Shown here piece after piece: positions 1 to 10,300 of a DNA stretch of 64,000 nucleotides. Positions within the stretch are counted from its first letter, which is position 1, and each line of letters begins with the position of its first letter. The DNA is taken from NCBI RefSeq assembly GCF_004769195.1, contig NZ_RQET01000001.1:310001-374000 (forward strand). The letters are read 5' to 3'. The notes under the pieces are model-generated. The model was not told the DNA's origin, ran no database searches, and saw nothing but the letters and a program-made list of their open reading frames with translations. The stretch comes from Leptospira fletcheri. Its GTDB lineage: Bacteria > Spirochaetota > Leptospiria > Leptospirales > Leptospiraceae. The position numbers and the translations under genes were made by a program.

Positions 1-183
1 AAAGGACGTTTTTTTTTCCACAAAAGCAAAATCAACGAATCAGGTCACAAGGCAAGCGAATTTCAGGGGAAAGGAAAGGCTCCGTTCGGAATTTCCGTCT
101 TCGAAAAGCCAAGTTTAAAACGAAGGTCTAAAAAGTCAGCCTGGAAAGTCGAATGATCCGCCCTCCAACGGGTCCACAAAACG

Positions 184-225
184 AAAAAGAGCCCGGATCG
201 TCCCCGACTCCGAGCTCTTTTTTGC
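184..225 (-). terminator. Rho-independent terminator of the small secreted protein gene
   Basis: On the minus strand an AAAAGAGCTCGG arm pairs with CCGGGCTCTTTT (one G-U pair), and the second arm runs into a T-rich tail. It lies about 20 bp past the stop codon of the gene at 247-417, so it most likely ends that transcript. Confidence 0.75.
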
Positions 226-246
226 GAATTCAGTCCTTCTTAAGAC

Positions 247-417
247 TTACTGTTTGGATTCTACACAATAGGTCTTCCAGAACATAATGCCCGTATGGTC
301 GGCTTCCTTTGCCGACTTGCATTCCTCGATGGAATTATAACTGCCCAGCTGCACATTTCCTCTAGCCGAATATAGCCATAAAATCCAGAGGCTGGCAATT
401 AAAATCTTCCTGCTCAT
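247..417 (-). CDS. Small secreted or periplasmic protein, unrecognised (56 aa)
   Basis: I do not recognise this protein. The ATG at 417 follows a strong GGGGGAG ribosome binding site, so it is preferred over an upstream ATG at 441. The product begins MSRKILIASLWILWLYSARG, a short basic start and a hydrophobic stretch typical of a signal peptide. The mature part of about 36 residues holds two cysteines (in EECKSAK and TYCVESK) that could form a disulfide outside the cytoplasm. The gene stands alone and has its own terminator about 20 bp downstream, which supports it being real despite its size. The function is unknown. Confidence 0.6.
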   Translation of the reverse strand: MSRKILIASLWILWLYSARGNVQLGSYNSIEECKSAKEADHTGIMFWKTYCVESKQ

Positions 418-441
418 CAGCTTCTCCCCCAATCTCCCCAA

Positions 442-1143
442 ATATCTTCCAACTTTTCCACATTCCCCGTCAAGTACTTAGCGTATATCGTATATGACGA
501 ATTTATCTTTTATTTAAATACATGGGACTACAAAGTTTCGTCTGCCGACTTCACCTTTCCCCGATGTTCGATACGATAAAATCCGAACAGGGATTCTCCT
601 CGCAAGCCTCGCGGAATTCTTCCGACTTTCATTTTCCGATCTAAAACTGGGAATCTTCGGCAGAAACGGTGTAGCTTTCTTCTCGATCGCCTTCCCCGAA
701 CTTCAAATTGCAGACCCTGTCCTGGAAATTCTGCCGATTTCCCTAAATACTAAAATTGATTCTAGAATATGATATTTCACCGATTTTCCGTCGAAATGGA
801 TCGAATACACACTACTAAAATTTCTCACTCACCTTCTCAATTTCTCGAAGCGGCACCGATTCCATCCCGTCACCAAGCCCCAACCTTGGAGAATGATCAT
901 AAACCCCTTTTAGACACAGAAACAAAATACCGAAAAACCGGAACAGTATCCTACAAGTTATTATAGAATTTCAGATTATTATAATTTTCTATTTCTAATC
1001 ACTTATAACATAAATTTACACGGTACCCTTTTCTTGTTTCAAGTATAGAAAAAAGGAATGCAGCGAATTTTACCTTAAAGTCGCACGGGAATCAGGATGG
1101 CAAAGGAAAGCGGGAAGCACAGATAAAAATTTCGAAAAAACAA
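442..1143. other. About 700 bp with no supportable gene
   Basis: Nothing convincing is seen here on either strand. A short open frame at 769-966 (+) lacks a ribosome binding site and has low-complexity composition unlike a Leptospira protein. The stretch includes the likely promoter region of the small gene at 247-417 and AT-rich DNA around 970-1030. Confidence 0.5.
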
Positions 1144-1168
1144 AAAAGCCCGCATGGTTGCGGGTTTA
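1144..1168 (-). terminator. Rho-independent terminator of the 81-aa protein gene
   Basis: Read on the minus strand, AAACCCGCA and TGCGGGCTT form a compact hairpin followed by a T-run. It sits about 55 bp after the stop codon of the gene at 1222-1467. Confidence 0.8.
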
Positions 1169-1221
1169 TCTCGAATCTGTCCGGAGTCCCAACGATCTCG
1201 ATAGACTGAGTTCGAATTCGA

Positions 1222-1467
1222 TCAGCTCCGATCTAAAAGAAGTATTGCCGCTTCGTGGGAGCAATCATAAGCTTCTATTTCCACCACGAAATCGTCACCG
1301 GAATTCAGGTTCGTCAGAATTTCAAAACCGTTACTCCTAAGATCTCCGGAAACTAGCTGATTGATTTTCATATAAGAAACATCGGCTATACCGTATGTAT
1401 ATCCGAAGTCCGTACGGATGATGATCTTATTGTCCTTTTCGTTTAGTCCGGCGATCGTGCCCCTCAT
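1222..1467 (-). CDS. Conserved-looking small cytoplasmic protein, unrecognised (81 aa)
   Basis: I do not recognise the family. The ATG at 1467 is preceded by GGGGAAGGG at good spacing, and a strong terminator follows the stop, so this is a monocistronic gene. There is no signal peptide or membrane segment. Alternating hydrophobic residues (NKIIIRTDFGYTYGIADV, DDFVVEIEAY) suggest a small beta-rich fold. It is divergent from the SpoIIE-domain gene that begins at 1555, so the 87-bp gap probably holds both promoters. No function is proposed. Confidence 0.7.
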   Translation of the reverse strand: MRGTIAGLNEKDNKIIIRTDFGYTYGIADVSYMKINQLVSGDLRSNGFEILTNLNSGDDFVVEIEAYDCSHEAAILLLDRS

Positions 1468-1554
1468 GATTTTTCCCTTCCCCTGCGAAATTCCGCACCT
1501 TTAGGATTAATATGACGAAAAAAATACGCTATTTTCCTTGACGTTCCGATTTTT

Positions 1555-4500
1555 TTGGAGATTTTTCTGAATCCCGATATGGAATCTTTTTTTCTAAATT
1601 TTTATTCCTTTGGATCATTATTAGCAGCGTTGTTTTCCGCTTACGCCGCTTTCTTTTTCCTCAGGATTAAGGATAGAAGTAAGGCCGCCCTAAACATCGG
1701 GTTGGCCACATGCATAACGATTCTGTATCACTCCGCTTATGCGGTCGGATTTTCCTCGTACGACGAATGGACGATTTATCATAGATGGTTCATGATTCCC
1801 GTTCCGTTGATCAGCCTGATCCACCTATTTCTATTCTTCTTCTATTTCCCCGAACCGAAAAGGGTGAAATTAGGGCTCGGGATTTTCTTTGCCCTCTACG
1901 CCGGAATCATCGTCATCACGGCCTTTTACGTCATCGTCTCCTTACAAGCCCCCAGGACCTTTGTTTTCGGAAGCCACCATTGGGATTTCCAAACACAACT
2001 TTTTTATAAAATCTTTTCCATCCTGGTCTTATTTTATATTCTTTGTCTGATCGCCGCCGGGATCTGGCGGGCCTATGCGGAAAAAGGAAAGCAAAGAAGG
2101 GCCGTGATCTATCTCCTTCTGACGTACTGCTTTTTAAGTATTTTTTCCGGGATTATGAACGCTCTGAGCAGGGACGGAACGGTATCACGAGCGGCTTACC
2201 AACAATGTGCCGACCTAACCTTGGTGGCGGGATATTTTCTGATGATCGTCCTATACGTGAATATCACGAAGGAAAGAACCACCATCCTGAGTCGCATCAT
2301 AGGAATCGCGATGGCGACCTTCCTCTTGACGTTTCAATTGGTCGGATATGCGATCCTGAACGGCTACGATTCTTCTTTCGATACGATTCAAACTCACGTC
2401 ACAAGATCTGCCGTTTTAAACGAAGAAAGACCGAAAGATCTACTATATCTCTTGTCTTTCGATCCGGAAAATTCCGAAATAAAAACGGAATACGGATCCA
2501 AAGATCCCAGGACCGGAAAAAGCGACGGGGAAGAATTAAGATTTTTATATTATACCAAAAAGCTGTTAAGCCTAGGAAATATGGATGCGAGACAAAGGCG
2601 GAAAAGATCCGAAAAGATCCTGGAAGAATCGCCGGATGCGTTCGGAATTTATAGGAGCGGCCTTTTGGAATTTCTGGAATCCAAAGGGGACGGAAAGGTT
2701 TCGGATCCGGATGTGGAACGTTTTTTCGGAGAGATAGAAAAGAGATTTTCAGTCATTCGAAATAAATTCTATAACGCACCGAATAAAAGCGACAATAGCC
2801 TAACCGACAAACTGTTCCGCTCGGAGGAGGTCGGCATTTCGGCCACGATGAAATCCCTTACGGAGAGATTCAGGAGCGGCGTTCGCGAGGGCATGAGCGG
2901 CGAGGAATTGAATCAGCTTTTCCTTTCCATCGCGATCCCGCTGAGAAAAGAGGAAGAACGCATATATAGGGGAGTCAGAACTTTTCGCCCGGGGGACCCT
3001 AAACCCAATTATTACGTTTCCTATATATACCAACATCCTAAAACGGGTAAGATCTACGAAGCCGGATTCGACTACAGAACCCTAAGGCAATTTCTCCACC
3101 CTCCTTCTTGGATACTGGCCGTTTCCCTTTTATCCATCTTTTTCGTCACCGCGATCGGATTCCGACTCTTCTTTGACGGCGCTCTCCTTACGCCTTTAAA
3201 CGAAGTTGTGACCGGACTCAGGGAGGTAAATTCGGGGAATCTGGATTACAGGCTAACGCCGAGAGTCGAGGACGAAATCGGTTTCATAGCGAGGTCGTTT
3301 AACAGGATGACCAGATCTATCCAGGCTGCAAGGAAACGATTGGAACAGTACGCGGCCGAATTGGAAGATAAGGTCAAAGAGCGGACGAAAGAACTCGAGC
3401 TATCCTTGGAAGAGATCAAGGAACTCAAACAGCAGCAGGACGGGGATTACTTCCTTACTTCGCTTTTGATCCGACCGTTAGGGGAGAACAAGGCTGTTCA
3501 GGATAGGGTGAAAGTGGATTTTCTACTGGAACAGAAGAAAAAGTTCACTTTTAGAAACTACGAGGACGAGATCGGCGGCGATATGAATATCGCCAATCAC
3601 ATAGAGCTGAAACGAAGAACGTTTACGGTATTCTTAAACGCTGACGCCATGGGAAAATCCATGCAAGGAGCCGGAGGAGCTTTGGTTTTAGGTTCCGTCT
3701 TCGAGTCCATCATAGAGAGGACGAGACTGGTGGAATCGATGCGCAACCTTTCCCCCGAACATTGGCTGAAGGGCGCGTTTACGGAACTTCATAAAGTTTT
3801 CGAAAGTTTTGACGGTTCCATGCTTGTATCTCTGGTCATGGGCCTGATCGACGATCAGGCCGGAATTCTTTATTATATCAACGCGGAACACCCTTGGACA
3901 GTTCTATATAGGGACGGAATATCTTCGTTTATAGAAAACGAGTTATTATTTCGTAAATTAGGAACCACGGGACTGGAAGGCAGAATCTCGATCAAGACCT
4001 TTCAATTGGAACCCGGAGACGTGATGATAGCCGGATCAGACGGTAGGGACGATATACTGATCGGCATGGACGCGACAGGAGGACGGTTATTAAACGACGA
4101 CGAGCACCTCTTTCTGAAAATCGTCGAAGAAGCCGACGGAGAATTGCCGGGTATTTACGACGGCATTCTTAAGAGAGGAAAACTTACCGACGATCTTTCT
4201 CTGATCCGACTCTCCTATCTGGAGCCGAACCGGATCTCTCCGGAAGAGGAAAGCGAGAAGCGGAAAATCCTGGAATTGCTTCGACGCGCAAAAGCGACTA
4301 CGAACGAATCGGACATTTCCGAGGCGATCTCCTTCCTCCAGGAGGCGGAAACTCTGAACAGTCGGATTCCCGAGGTAAAAAGAAACTTCGTCCGTCTCCA
4401 CCTCAAGCTGAAAAACTATCGTGAAGCCGCCAAATACGCGGAAGATTATCTCGATTTACGACCGATCGACAACGAAATCCTTTATATCGCCTCCTTTGCA

Positions 4501-4746
4501 GCGAGAAAAGCCGGGATGCTACGCAAAGCATTAGAATTCGGAGAACGCTTACGGTTAAGAGATCCGAACCATCTCAAAAATCTGATGAACCTTGCGCAGG
4601 TTTTCATCATCCTGAAAAAATTCGATCAAGCGGCGTCCGTTACGCAAGAAGCTTCCGTAATCTCCCCGGACAGCAACGCGATCCTGAAACTCAAGGACTT
4701 TCTGGGAAAATTGGCGGATAAACAGAGCGGCGAAGAACGGATGTAA
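1555..4746 (+). CDS. Membrane sensor phosphatase: 7TM, HAMP, SpoIIE (PP2C), TPR (1063 aa)
   Basis: Predicted serine phosphatase of the SpoIIE/RsbU type, which in known systems dephosphorylates an anti-sigma-factor antagonist. About seven hydrophobic segments occupy residues 1-240, followed by an extracytoplasmic region to about 505, another membrane segment near 515-535, HAMP at about 540-592, a coiled coil, the SpoIIE domain at about 640-910, and TPR-like helices to the end. The phosphatase block NADAMGKSMQGAGG carries a metal-binding Asp near residue 697, and a second acidic motif GSDGRDD follows. The start shown is TTG. An ATG at 1579 is an alternative, and neither has a clear ribosome binding site. 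A close architectural paralogue lies at 34407-36968. The ligand and partner are unknown. Confidence 0.85.
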   Translation: MEIFLNPDMESFFLNFYSFGSLLAALFSAYAAFFFLRIKDRSKAALNIGLATCITILYHSAYAVGFSSYDEWTIYHRWFMIPVPLISLIHLFLFFFYFPEPKRVKLGLGIFFALYAGIIVITAFYVIVSLQAPRTFVFGSHHWDFQTQLFYKIFSILVLFYILCLIAAGIWRAYAEKGKQRRAVIYLLLTYCFLSIFSGIMNALSRDGTVSRAAYQQCADLTLVAGYFLMIVLYVNITKERTTILSRIIGIAMATFLLTFQLVGYAILNGYDSSFDTIQTHVTRSAVLNEERPKDLLYLLSFDPENSEIKTEYGSKDPRTGKSDGEELRFLYYTKKLLSLGNMDARQRRKRSEKILEESPDAFGIYRSGLLEFLESKGDGKVSDPDVERFFGEIEKRFSVIRNKFYNAPNKSDNSLTDKLFRSEEVGISATMKSLTERFRSGVREGMSGEELNQLFLSIAIPLRKEEERIYRGVRTFRPGDPKPNYYVSYIYQHPKTGKIYEAGFDYRTLRQFLHPPSWILAVSLLSIFFVTAIGFRLFFDGALLTPLNEVVTGLREVNSGNLDYRLTPRVEDEIGFIARSFNRMTRSIQAARKRLEQYAAELEDKVKERTKELELSLEEIKELKQQQDGDYFLTSLLIRPLGENKAVQDRVKVDFLLEQKKKFTFRNYEDEIGGDMNIANHIELKRRTFTVFLNADAMGKSMQGAGGALVLGSVFESIIERTRLVESMRNLSPEHWLKGAFTELHKVFESFDGSMLVSLVMGLIDDQAGILYYINAEHPWTVLYRDGISSFIENELLFRKLGTTGLEGRISIKTFQLEPGDVMIAGSDGRDDILIGMDATGGRLLNDDEHLFLKIVEEADGELPGIYDGILKRGKLTDDLSLIRLSYLEPNRISPEEESEKRKILELLRRAKATTNESDISEAISFLQEAETLNSRIPEVKRNFVRLHLKLKNYREAAKYAEDYLDLRPIDNEILYIASFAARKAGMLRKALEFGERLRLRDPNHLKNLMNLAQVFIILKKFDQAASVTQEASVISPDSNAILKLKDFLGKLADKQSGEERM

Positions 4747-4773
4747 ACCGAATTCGAAAACGGGGACTCCGCC

Positions 4774-4791
4774 GCGGATCTCCTGATCCGC
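4774..4791. terminator. Hairpin between convergent genes
   Basis: GCGGATC and GATCCGC form a perfect 7-bp stem with a TCCT loop in the 45-bp gap between two converging genes. There is no long T-run, so termination is only likely. Confidence 0.4.
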
Positions 4792-5655
4792 TTATCTTTC
4801 CTCCGAAGCGAACGCCAAAGAGTCTACCAAATCTCCGCGCGAGTTCCTGTCGGCATTTCTTCCGTCTGCCCTTCCCTTCGCGACGGTTTCGAAAGTCGTT
4901 TCATAATCCTCGAAATTCGTCTTCATCACTCTGTCCCAAAAATTAAAATAAAGACTGTAATTCCCGTGAAAACGTTGGTGGTGCATGTTGTGGTGGGTGG
5001 AAGTATTGATCCATTTCAAAATAGGATGCTTTGCCCAACCTCTGGGAAAAAGTTCGTAACCGGTGTGCCACCAGATATTCATCACCATAGCGTAAAAGGT
5101 ATGCGCCAAAAAGAAGCCGAAATGGAAAGGAACGACGCAGATAAAAGGAACCACGTAGAAAGCTTCCAAAAAAGCCTCGATCCAATGAAAATTATATGCT
5201 GCGAAAGGGGAAGGATTTACGGATTTATGATGGAGAGAATGGACAAGCGGATAGACTTTCCTATGGTGCATCAATCTGTGGAACCAATAGAACCAAGTCT
5301 CGTGCCAAACCGTAATCAAGAAAAGGCTGAAAAATCCGTAAGCCCATCCGCCGTGCTCGGACAGATTGAAATAAATCTTACGATTCAAAATTCCGAGGCC
5401 CGACAGGACGTAAACGGAAATCGCGATCCCGCTGAACATGAATAAGGTCACTGCGGATTGCTTGATTTCGGACCAAATCTTGTCCGACTTAGGAAAAGAC
5501 TGTTGGATTCTGAATTTTTGGAAAGATCCCTTTTTCCAGATCCAAAAAACGAGAAAAACCAGAGCCGCTAGAGGATAATAGCGCAGAAAATTCATGCTGA
5601 GTTGGAAAAGCGCGAACGACTCCACGCATTCAAGGCTAAATTGGCAAGACGGCAT
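4792..5655 (-). CDS. Fatty acid hydroxylase / sterol desaturase family membrane enzyme (287 aa)
   Basis: Integral-membrane di-iron oxygenase of the fatty acid hydroxylase superfamily, which hydroxylates or desaturates lipid substrates. The histidine boxes expected for the di-iron site are present: HETWFYWFHRLMHH, HSLHHKSVNP and HNMHHQRFHGNY. At least three hydrophobic segments lie in the first 150 residues. The start at 5655 follows TAGGAGA at good spacing. It lies about 105 bp downstream of the AraC-type regulator gene on the same strand and may belong to that transcript or be controlled by it. The true substrate (sterol, fatty acid or membrane lipid) cannot be read from the sequence. Confidence 0.85.
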   Translation of the reverse strand: MPSCQFSLECVESFALFQLSMNFLRYYPLAALVFLVFWIWKKGSFQKFRIQQSFPKSDKIWSEIKQSAVTLFMFSGIAISVYVLSGLGILNRKIYFNLSEHGGWAYGFFSLFLITVWHETWFYWFHRLMHHRKVYPLVHSLHHKSVNPSPFAAYNFHWIEAFLEAFYVVPFICVVPFHFGFFLAHTFYAMVMNIWWHTGYELFPRGWAKHPILKWINTSTHHNMHHQRFHGNYSLYFNFWDRVMKTNFEDYETTFETVAKGRADGRNADRNSRGDLVDSLAFASEER

Positions 5656-5760
5656 CGATATATCTCCTAAATCGTCTCCATATTAGATTAAGAGATCGTT
5701 TTTTGCGACCGGTCCGATCGGAACGGGTGGAAAAAAGGGTCCGATCCGATCCCTCCGGAC

Positions 5761-6864
5761 CTATTTTTTAGATTTTCGAAGGCTCCTCTTTCTATAAGCG
5801 GACGGAGTCAGGCCTGTTTCCTTCCGAAAGACTTCGTTAAAAGTGGACTTGGATCTGAACCCCGAGGAATAAGCGATCGCCAAAAGAGTTTCCTCGGGTT
5901 GGGTCCGGATCCTTTGTTTCGCATCTTCGACCCGATATTCGTTTAATATTTGGAAGAAGCTTTTCCCTTCTCCTGTATTCAGGTATTCGGATAACTGGTG
6001 CGGAGTCAGATTCAACCGTCCTGCCAAAAGAGTCAGAGTCAGTTCGTCCTCACGATAGATTTTTTCCGTCTCGAACAGGTTCCGTAAGTTCTCCCGTATC
6101 TCGTTCAGGTTCAGCTTCGCGAGTTGGGATGCTTTGGCCCGCTTTTCCTCTTCAACTACCTTTCGAACTTCCAGAAAGAATTCCGGATATCTCTGCCGGT
6201 AAACATAAATGAAGAGCAGAAACAAGCCGATCCAAGTTCCTATTTTTCCCAAAGGATCGGGCCTACCCGTCAGCACCGAAAATGCGCCGAGAAAGGTACT
6301 CAAAATCGCAAAACCCGAAAAAAGGAGAATGGTCATCAGATTGATTTCTGTTCGAATCACGGAAACTCGAACCGTTCGGAAAAGGCGTATCAAAAAAGAA
6401 AGCAGAAAGAAGAGCAGGATGCACATCGTAAAGAGCACCGGCCCTTTGACGCTCCAGTCGGAGCCCTGATCGAAAACCCTAAGAAGTAATTCCCTCTTCC
6501 TGTCCCCATCCTGAAAATAAAACGGGACCAGCCAAAGCCCGATCCCGACGGCGGGAAGGATTTTCAGAACGAACCGCCCCGGCTTCTCCGCAGGATTTCC
6601 CCATGCCAGAAGAAGATACCTTTCCAGCAACGCGCCCAGCAAAGCGGAACAAGGTAAATGAGTTAAAAATAAATAAGGAAAATGTAAAATATTGTGCGAA
6701 GAAACCAGATACGCGTGAAATAGAAAATAGGAGAGGAGCAGAAAAATTCCGAACAATACGATCCTTCTATTCCCTCTCGAAAATGCGAATACCTCCCCCA
6801 TCGCATACAACAAGGCGAGAAGCGAGGAGAAAAGAAGGAAAAACGATAGAAACGAATCCGCCAC
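5761..6864 (-). CDS. AraC-family regulator with N-terminal membrane domain (367 aa)
   Basis: Transcription factor with six or seven hydrophobic segments in residues 1-220 and a C-terminal AraC-type DNA-binding domain of two helix-turn-helices. The second helix region (AYSSGFRSKSTFNEVFRKETGLTPSAYR) matches the AraC signature well. This layout suggests a membrane-anchored one-component regulator that senses an envelope or lipid signal. The GTG at 6864 is used because no better-placed ATG precedes the first membrane segment. The gene lies 25 bp after the CheY-like gene and probably shares its operon. A role in controlling the downstream hydroxylase gene is an inference from position. Confidence 0.85.
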   Translation of the reverse strand: MADSFLSFFLLFSSLLALLYAMGEVFAFSRGNRRIVLFGIFLLLSYFLFHAYLVSSHNILHFPYLFLTHLPCSALLGALLERYLLLAWGNPAEKPGRFVLKILPAVGIGLWLVPFYFQDGDRKRELLLRVFDQGSDWSVKGPVLFTMCILLFFLLSFLIRLFRTVRVSVIRTEINLMTILLFSGFAILSTFLGAFSVLTGRPDPLGKIGTWIGLFLLFIYVYRQRYPEFFLEVRKVVEEEKRAKASQLAKLNLNEIRENLRNLFETEKIYREDELTLTLLAGRLNLTPHQLSEYLNTGEGKSFFQILNEYRVEDAKQRIRTQPEETLLAIAYSSGFRSKSTFNEVFRKETGLTPSAYRKRSLRKSKK

Positions 6865-6889
6865 CCTTTAACGATCCTCGATAATAGAC

Positions 6890-7294
6890 CTATCCTCGGT
6901 TACAGCAGATTTGGACGGCGTCCATCAATTGTTTCGCGTCCCACGGCTTCGAAAAAACGGCATAGGTCCCGGCCTCGCTTTTGACTCGACGAGCCGCAGT
7001 TTCATCCACATGTCCGGTGATCAAGATCGAGCGAATCTCGGGATATTTTGCATGGATCAATATCAGGAACTCGTCCCCTTTCAGACCTGGCATCAGCCAG
7101 TCCGATAGGATCAGGATGACGTTGATTCCGGTATTTACAAGTTCGTCCACTACTTCCAACGCTTCTTTAGCGTTCAACGCCGTTTCGTATTGGTATTCGT
7201 CCCCAAATCGTTTTCGTAATTCCTGCTTGAGAGTGATCAAAATGATCGGTTCGTCATCTACACATAAAATCGCGCTTCTTTGGGCCGTCACCAT
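6890..7294 (-). CDS. Single-domain response regulator, CheY-like (134 aa)
   Basis: A lone receiver domain. The acidic pocket is seen at VDDE (residues 12-15), the phospho-acceptor is probably Asp65 in [13 protein letters not shown], the conserved Thr is in SILITGH, and the Lys is in FSKPWD. There is no output domain, so it must act by protein contact or as a phosphate shuttle. The ATG at 7294 follows AGGAGA. It starts 12 bp after the stop of the large sensor kinase gene, so that kinase is the obvious phosphodonor. Confidence 0.9.
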   Translation of the reverse strand: MVTAQRSAILCVDDEPIILITLKQELRKRFGDEYQYETALNAKEALEVVDELVNTGINVILILSDWLMPGLKGDEFLILIHAKYPEIRSILITGHVDETAARRVKSEAGTYAVFSKPWDAKQLMDAVQICCNRG

Positions 7295-7306
7295 TCAATA
7301 TCTCCT

Positions 7307-10300
7307 CTAAATAGCCGTCGCGGATTTGAGCCAGACGCTGAATCTGGTTCTCCCCGGCACGCTCTCGAATTCTATCTTTCCACCCATTTTCTCTATAATT
7401 TTTTTACAAATATCCAATCCAAGGCCGATGCCTTCCCCGTGCCTTTTCGTGGTAAAGAAGGGATCGAAAATTTTTCCTTGGATCTCCTTCGGGATCCCTT
7501 CGCCCGAATCGATAAACGACGTGATAATCCAAGGATTTTCCTCTCGAATTTCGATTTCCAGTCTGCCCTTATAGTTCATGGACTGCAAACCATTATTCAA
7601 AAGATTGATCCATACCTGGTTCAATTTATCCGCGTCTCCGATGCATTCTTCTTCGGTCGCGAAATTTTTTACGATCTCGACTCCGGATTTAATCTTACTA
7701 TGGTATAGAGTGAGTACGGTTTCTATTTCACTTCTGACGTCTACCGGTAAAAGTCCCCCCATGGTTTCCAGAGGCAACGCACCGGGGTTCAGATAATTCT
7801 TCAGCGCCAGCACCACATGTGAAGCTTTACCCGTAGCGATCTTTATGACTTGGCTTAAGCGGACGATCGTAGAGAGAGTGGAAACCGCCGATAAGATCGG
7901 AACGACCTTATCCGTCTTGACGAGATCAAGAAGCGTTTTTTCTCCGATTCTGTACAATCCCGCATCCAGAATCAGATTCGTTATGGTTTCCGCATCCTTT
8001 ATCCTCGCTTCGTTTAACGATTGCAGAAGATCTTTTCGGATGGCTCGATCCGGAATTTCCTGGGATTGAGACGCGTCTTTTAGACTTTCTTCGAACAGAA
8101 CCCTGAATATCTCCAGATCCTCCCCGCCCAAATCGGAAAAGACGCCGGGAAGTTTTTTAAGATCGTTCTGTAAAATCTCTAAAATGGCGCGGTTCGAAGA
8201 CACGATCGCTCCAAGCGGAGTATTCAATTCGTGCGTCATACCTGCGGCGAGTTGTCCAAGTGCAGCTAGTTTTTCCGATAAGAGAAGTTGCTCCTGCGCA
8301 TCCTTCAATTCACGCATTAACTTTTCTAGATTCTCGACGGCATCGACCAAATTCGCGTTCGATTTCTGCAGTTCCTGCGTTCGCTGATCGATCTTTTTTT
8401 CGAGGTTCGCGTTCAAGTCCAGGATGGTTTCTTCCGCCTGTTTATTTTTAGTCACGTCGACCATGACCCCGCGGAGATACTTCGGCTCCTCTTTTTCGTA
8501 AATCACTTTGACCAAGTTTTTCAACCAGGTCACTTTTTCGTTTTTCCCGACGAACCTGTATTCGAATTCGAAAGATTCCGATTTTCCGATCGATTCCTTG
8601 CAGAGACCGATCACCCTTTCTCGGTCTTCGGGATGGATTCTGGAAATCCAGAAACCCGGTTTCGTCCACTCTTCCACCGCAAAACCTAAGGAATCCGCCT
8701 GGCTACTTACGAAAATAAAATCCAAGTCCGTAGCGGAGGCCTCCCACACGATCCCGGGAGTCGTTTCGACCAAATCTCTGAAACGCTCTTCGCTCGATTT
8801 GGTACGGAAGATCAATTCTTGGAGTTGCTCAGCCATACGATTGAAGGAAGAGGAAAGGGAACCGACTTCTTCCAGACGACTCGTAGGTACCCTGCGGGAA
8901 AATTCTCCTCGCGCCAACGCTTCCGTCGCGCTCGAAATGCGAGCGATCGGAGTGCTTACGATCCCGGAAAGAAAGGCGGCAACTAACAAGGAAAGAAGAA
9001 GTCCGATCGCAAAAACCATAGCAGATTGGCTGTTACCCGTTCTGACTCCGGCCAAATAATAGGATTCAGGCAATGCGGTAACGACGATCCAATCCTGCCG
9101 ATTCTCTCCGTCCGTGTAAGGAGTGGCTTGGGCCAGCCAGGTCTCCCTGGACAAAGGCCTTGCGGTAATCACATCGAAATAAAACTGCGTGGAAGTTCTT
9201 AATCGATGAAGGTCCCCCAATCTCTTTTCCAAAGACTGTACCGAATTGGCGATCACCAGATCTTCCGATGCGGTCGCGGCGAAATTTTTTTCTGACTCGG
9301 AAGGAGTCGTCTGCGGCTTAAGAGAAGAAGAAACCAAGTTGGAATTTCTATCTAGAATATACGCGCGTCCTTGTCGAGCGATCCCCGAATTTTGAAGGAG
9401 TGCGGAGATCTCCTTCGCGGGAGGATCGTCCGTCACGAACCTTTTTTCCAAAAAATCATCCAGCTGAAGATTGATATTTTCCGAAATCTCCTGGTGAAGT
9501 CGTAGCGCTAATTTGTTCGCCGACTCTTCCGAACTTTTAAGAGTCAGATAGGCGGTCATTCCCACCATAACCAAAACCAGGACGATAAAAGGAGAAGCGA
9601 TCAGCATTCTGATAGGCAAACCGCCGTTACTTCTAATCTCTCCTTCTTTCCGCTCCGTCCGACCGCTTTCCCAAATCCGGATTTTTCCATCCAGGGAGAT
9701 CTCCCTGACATGCCCGGGGATTTCCGCCCAATACAGGGAATACTTTCTTGCCAAAGGTAGAAAGACCAACATGCCGAAGGGAGCGAAAACCCAGGTCACT
9801 GAGGTCGTAAAGAAAAGCGCCGGTGAAATATTCCGATAGGAGATCTCGGGCGTGAACTTATCGGAGCATATGTATCCCCAAAGCTGAGGCTCGATCGTCA
9901 TGAAAATAAGCACGAAACTGAGATACCACCCCCAAGTTCGCAGGCTTTTAAAATCGGGATTCTTTCCGATGAATTGGTACGCTACCCAAAAACAGGAAGG
10001 ATTGATAAAATAACCCAGGATCCAATCCGCTAGAAACTCCGGTGGAACTCCCTCGATCAGATCGGAAAGGCCGTAAGCGAAGGGAACAACGACCAACGCA
10101 GGGTATCCGAAAAGGACGATGCACAAAAAAACGGAAAGATCCTTTACGGATTCGAAGGTCTGGGCGCCGGGAACGAGTACGATCAAAGAGCCTAGATACC
10201 CCGTAACGAATACGCTCACGAACGTCAGGCCCATGCTATACAATGCCTGAGAATCCCAGATCTGTCTTTCTCTGGCGATCCCCCATTTACCGTTCGGACG

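Noticed and set aside
769..966. A 65-residue plus-strand open frame in the 442-1143 gap
   Set aside because: No ribosome binding site, no recognisable content and composition like random AT-rich DNA.
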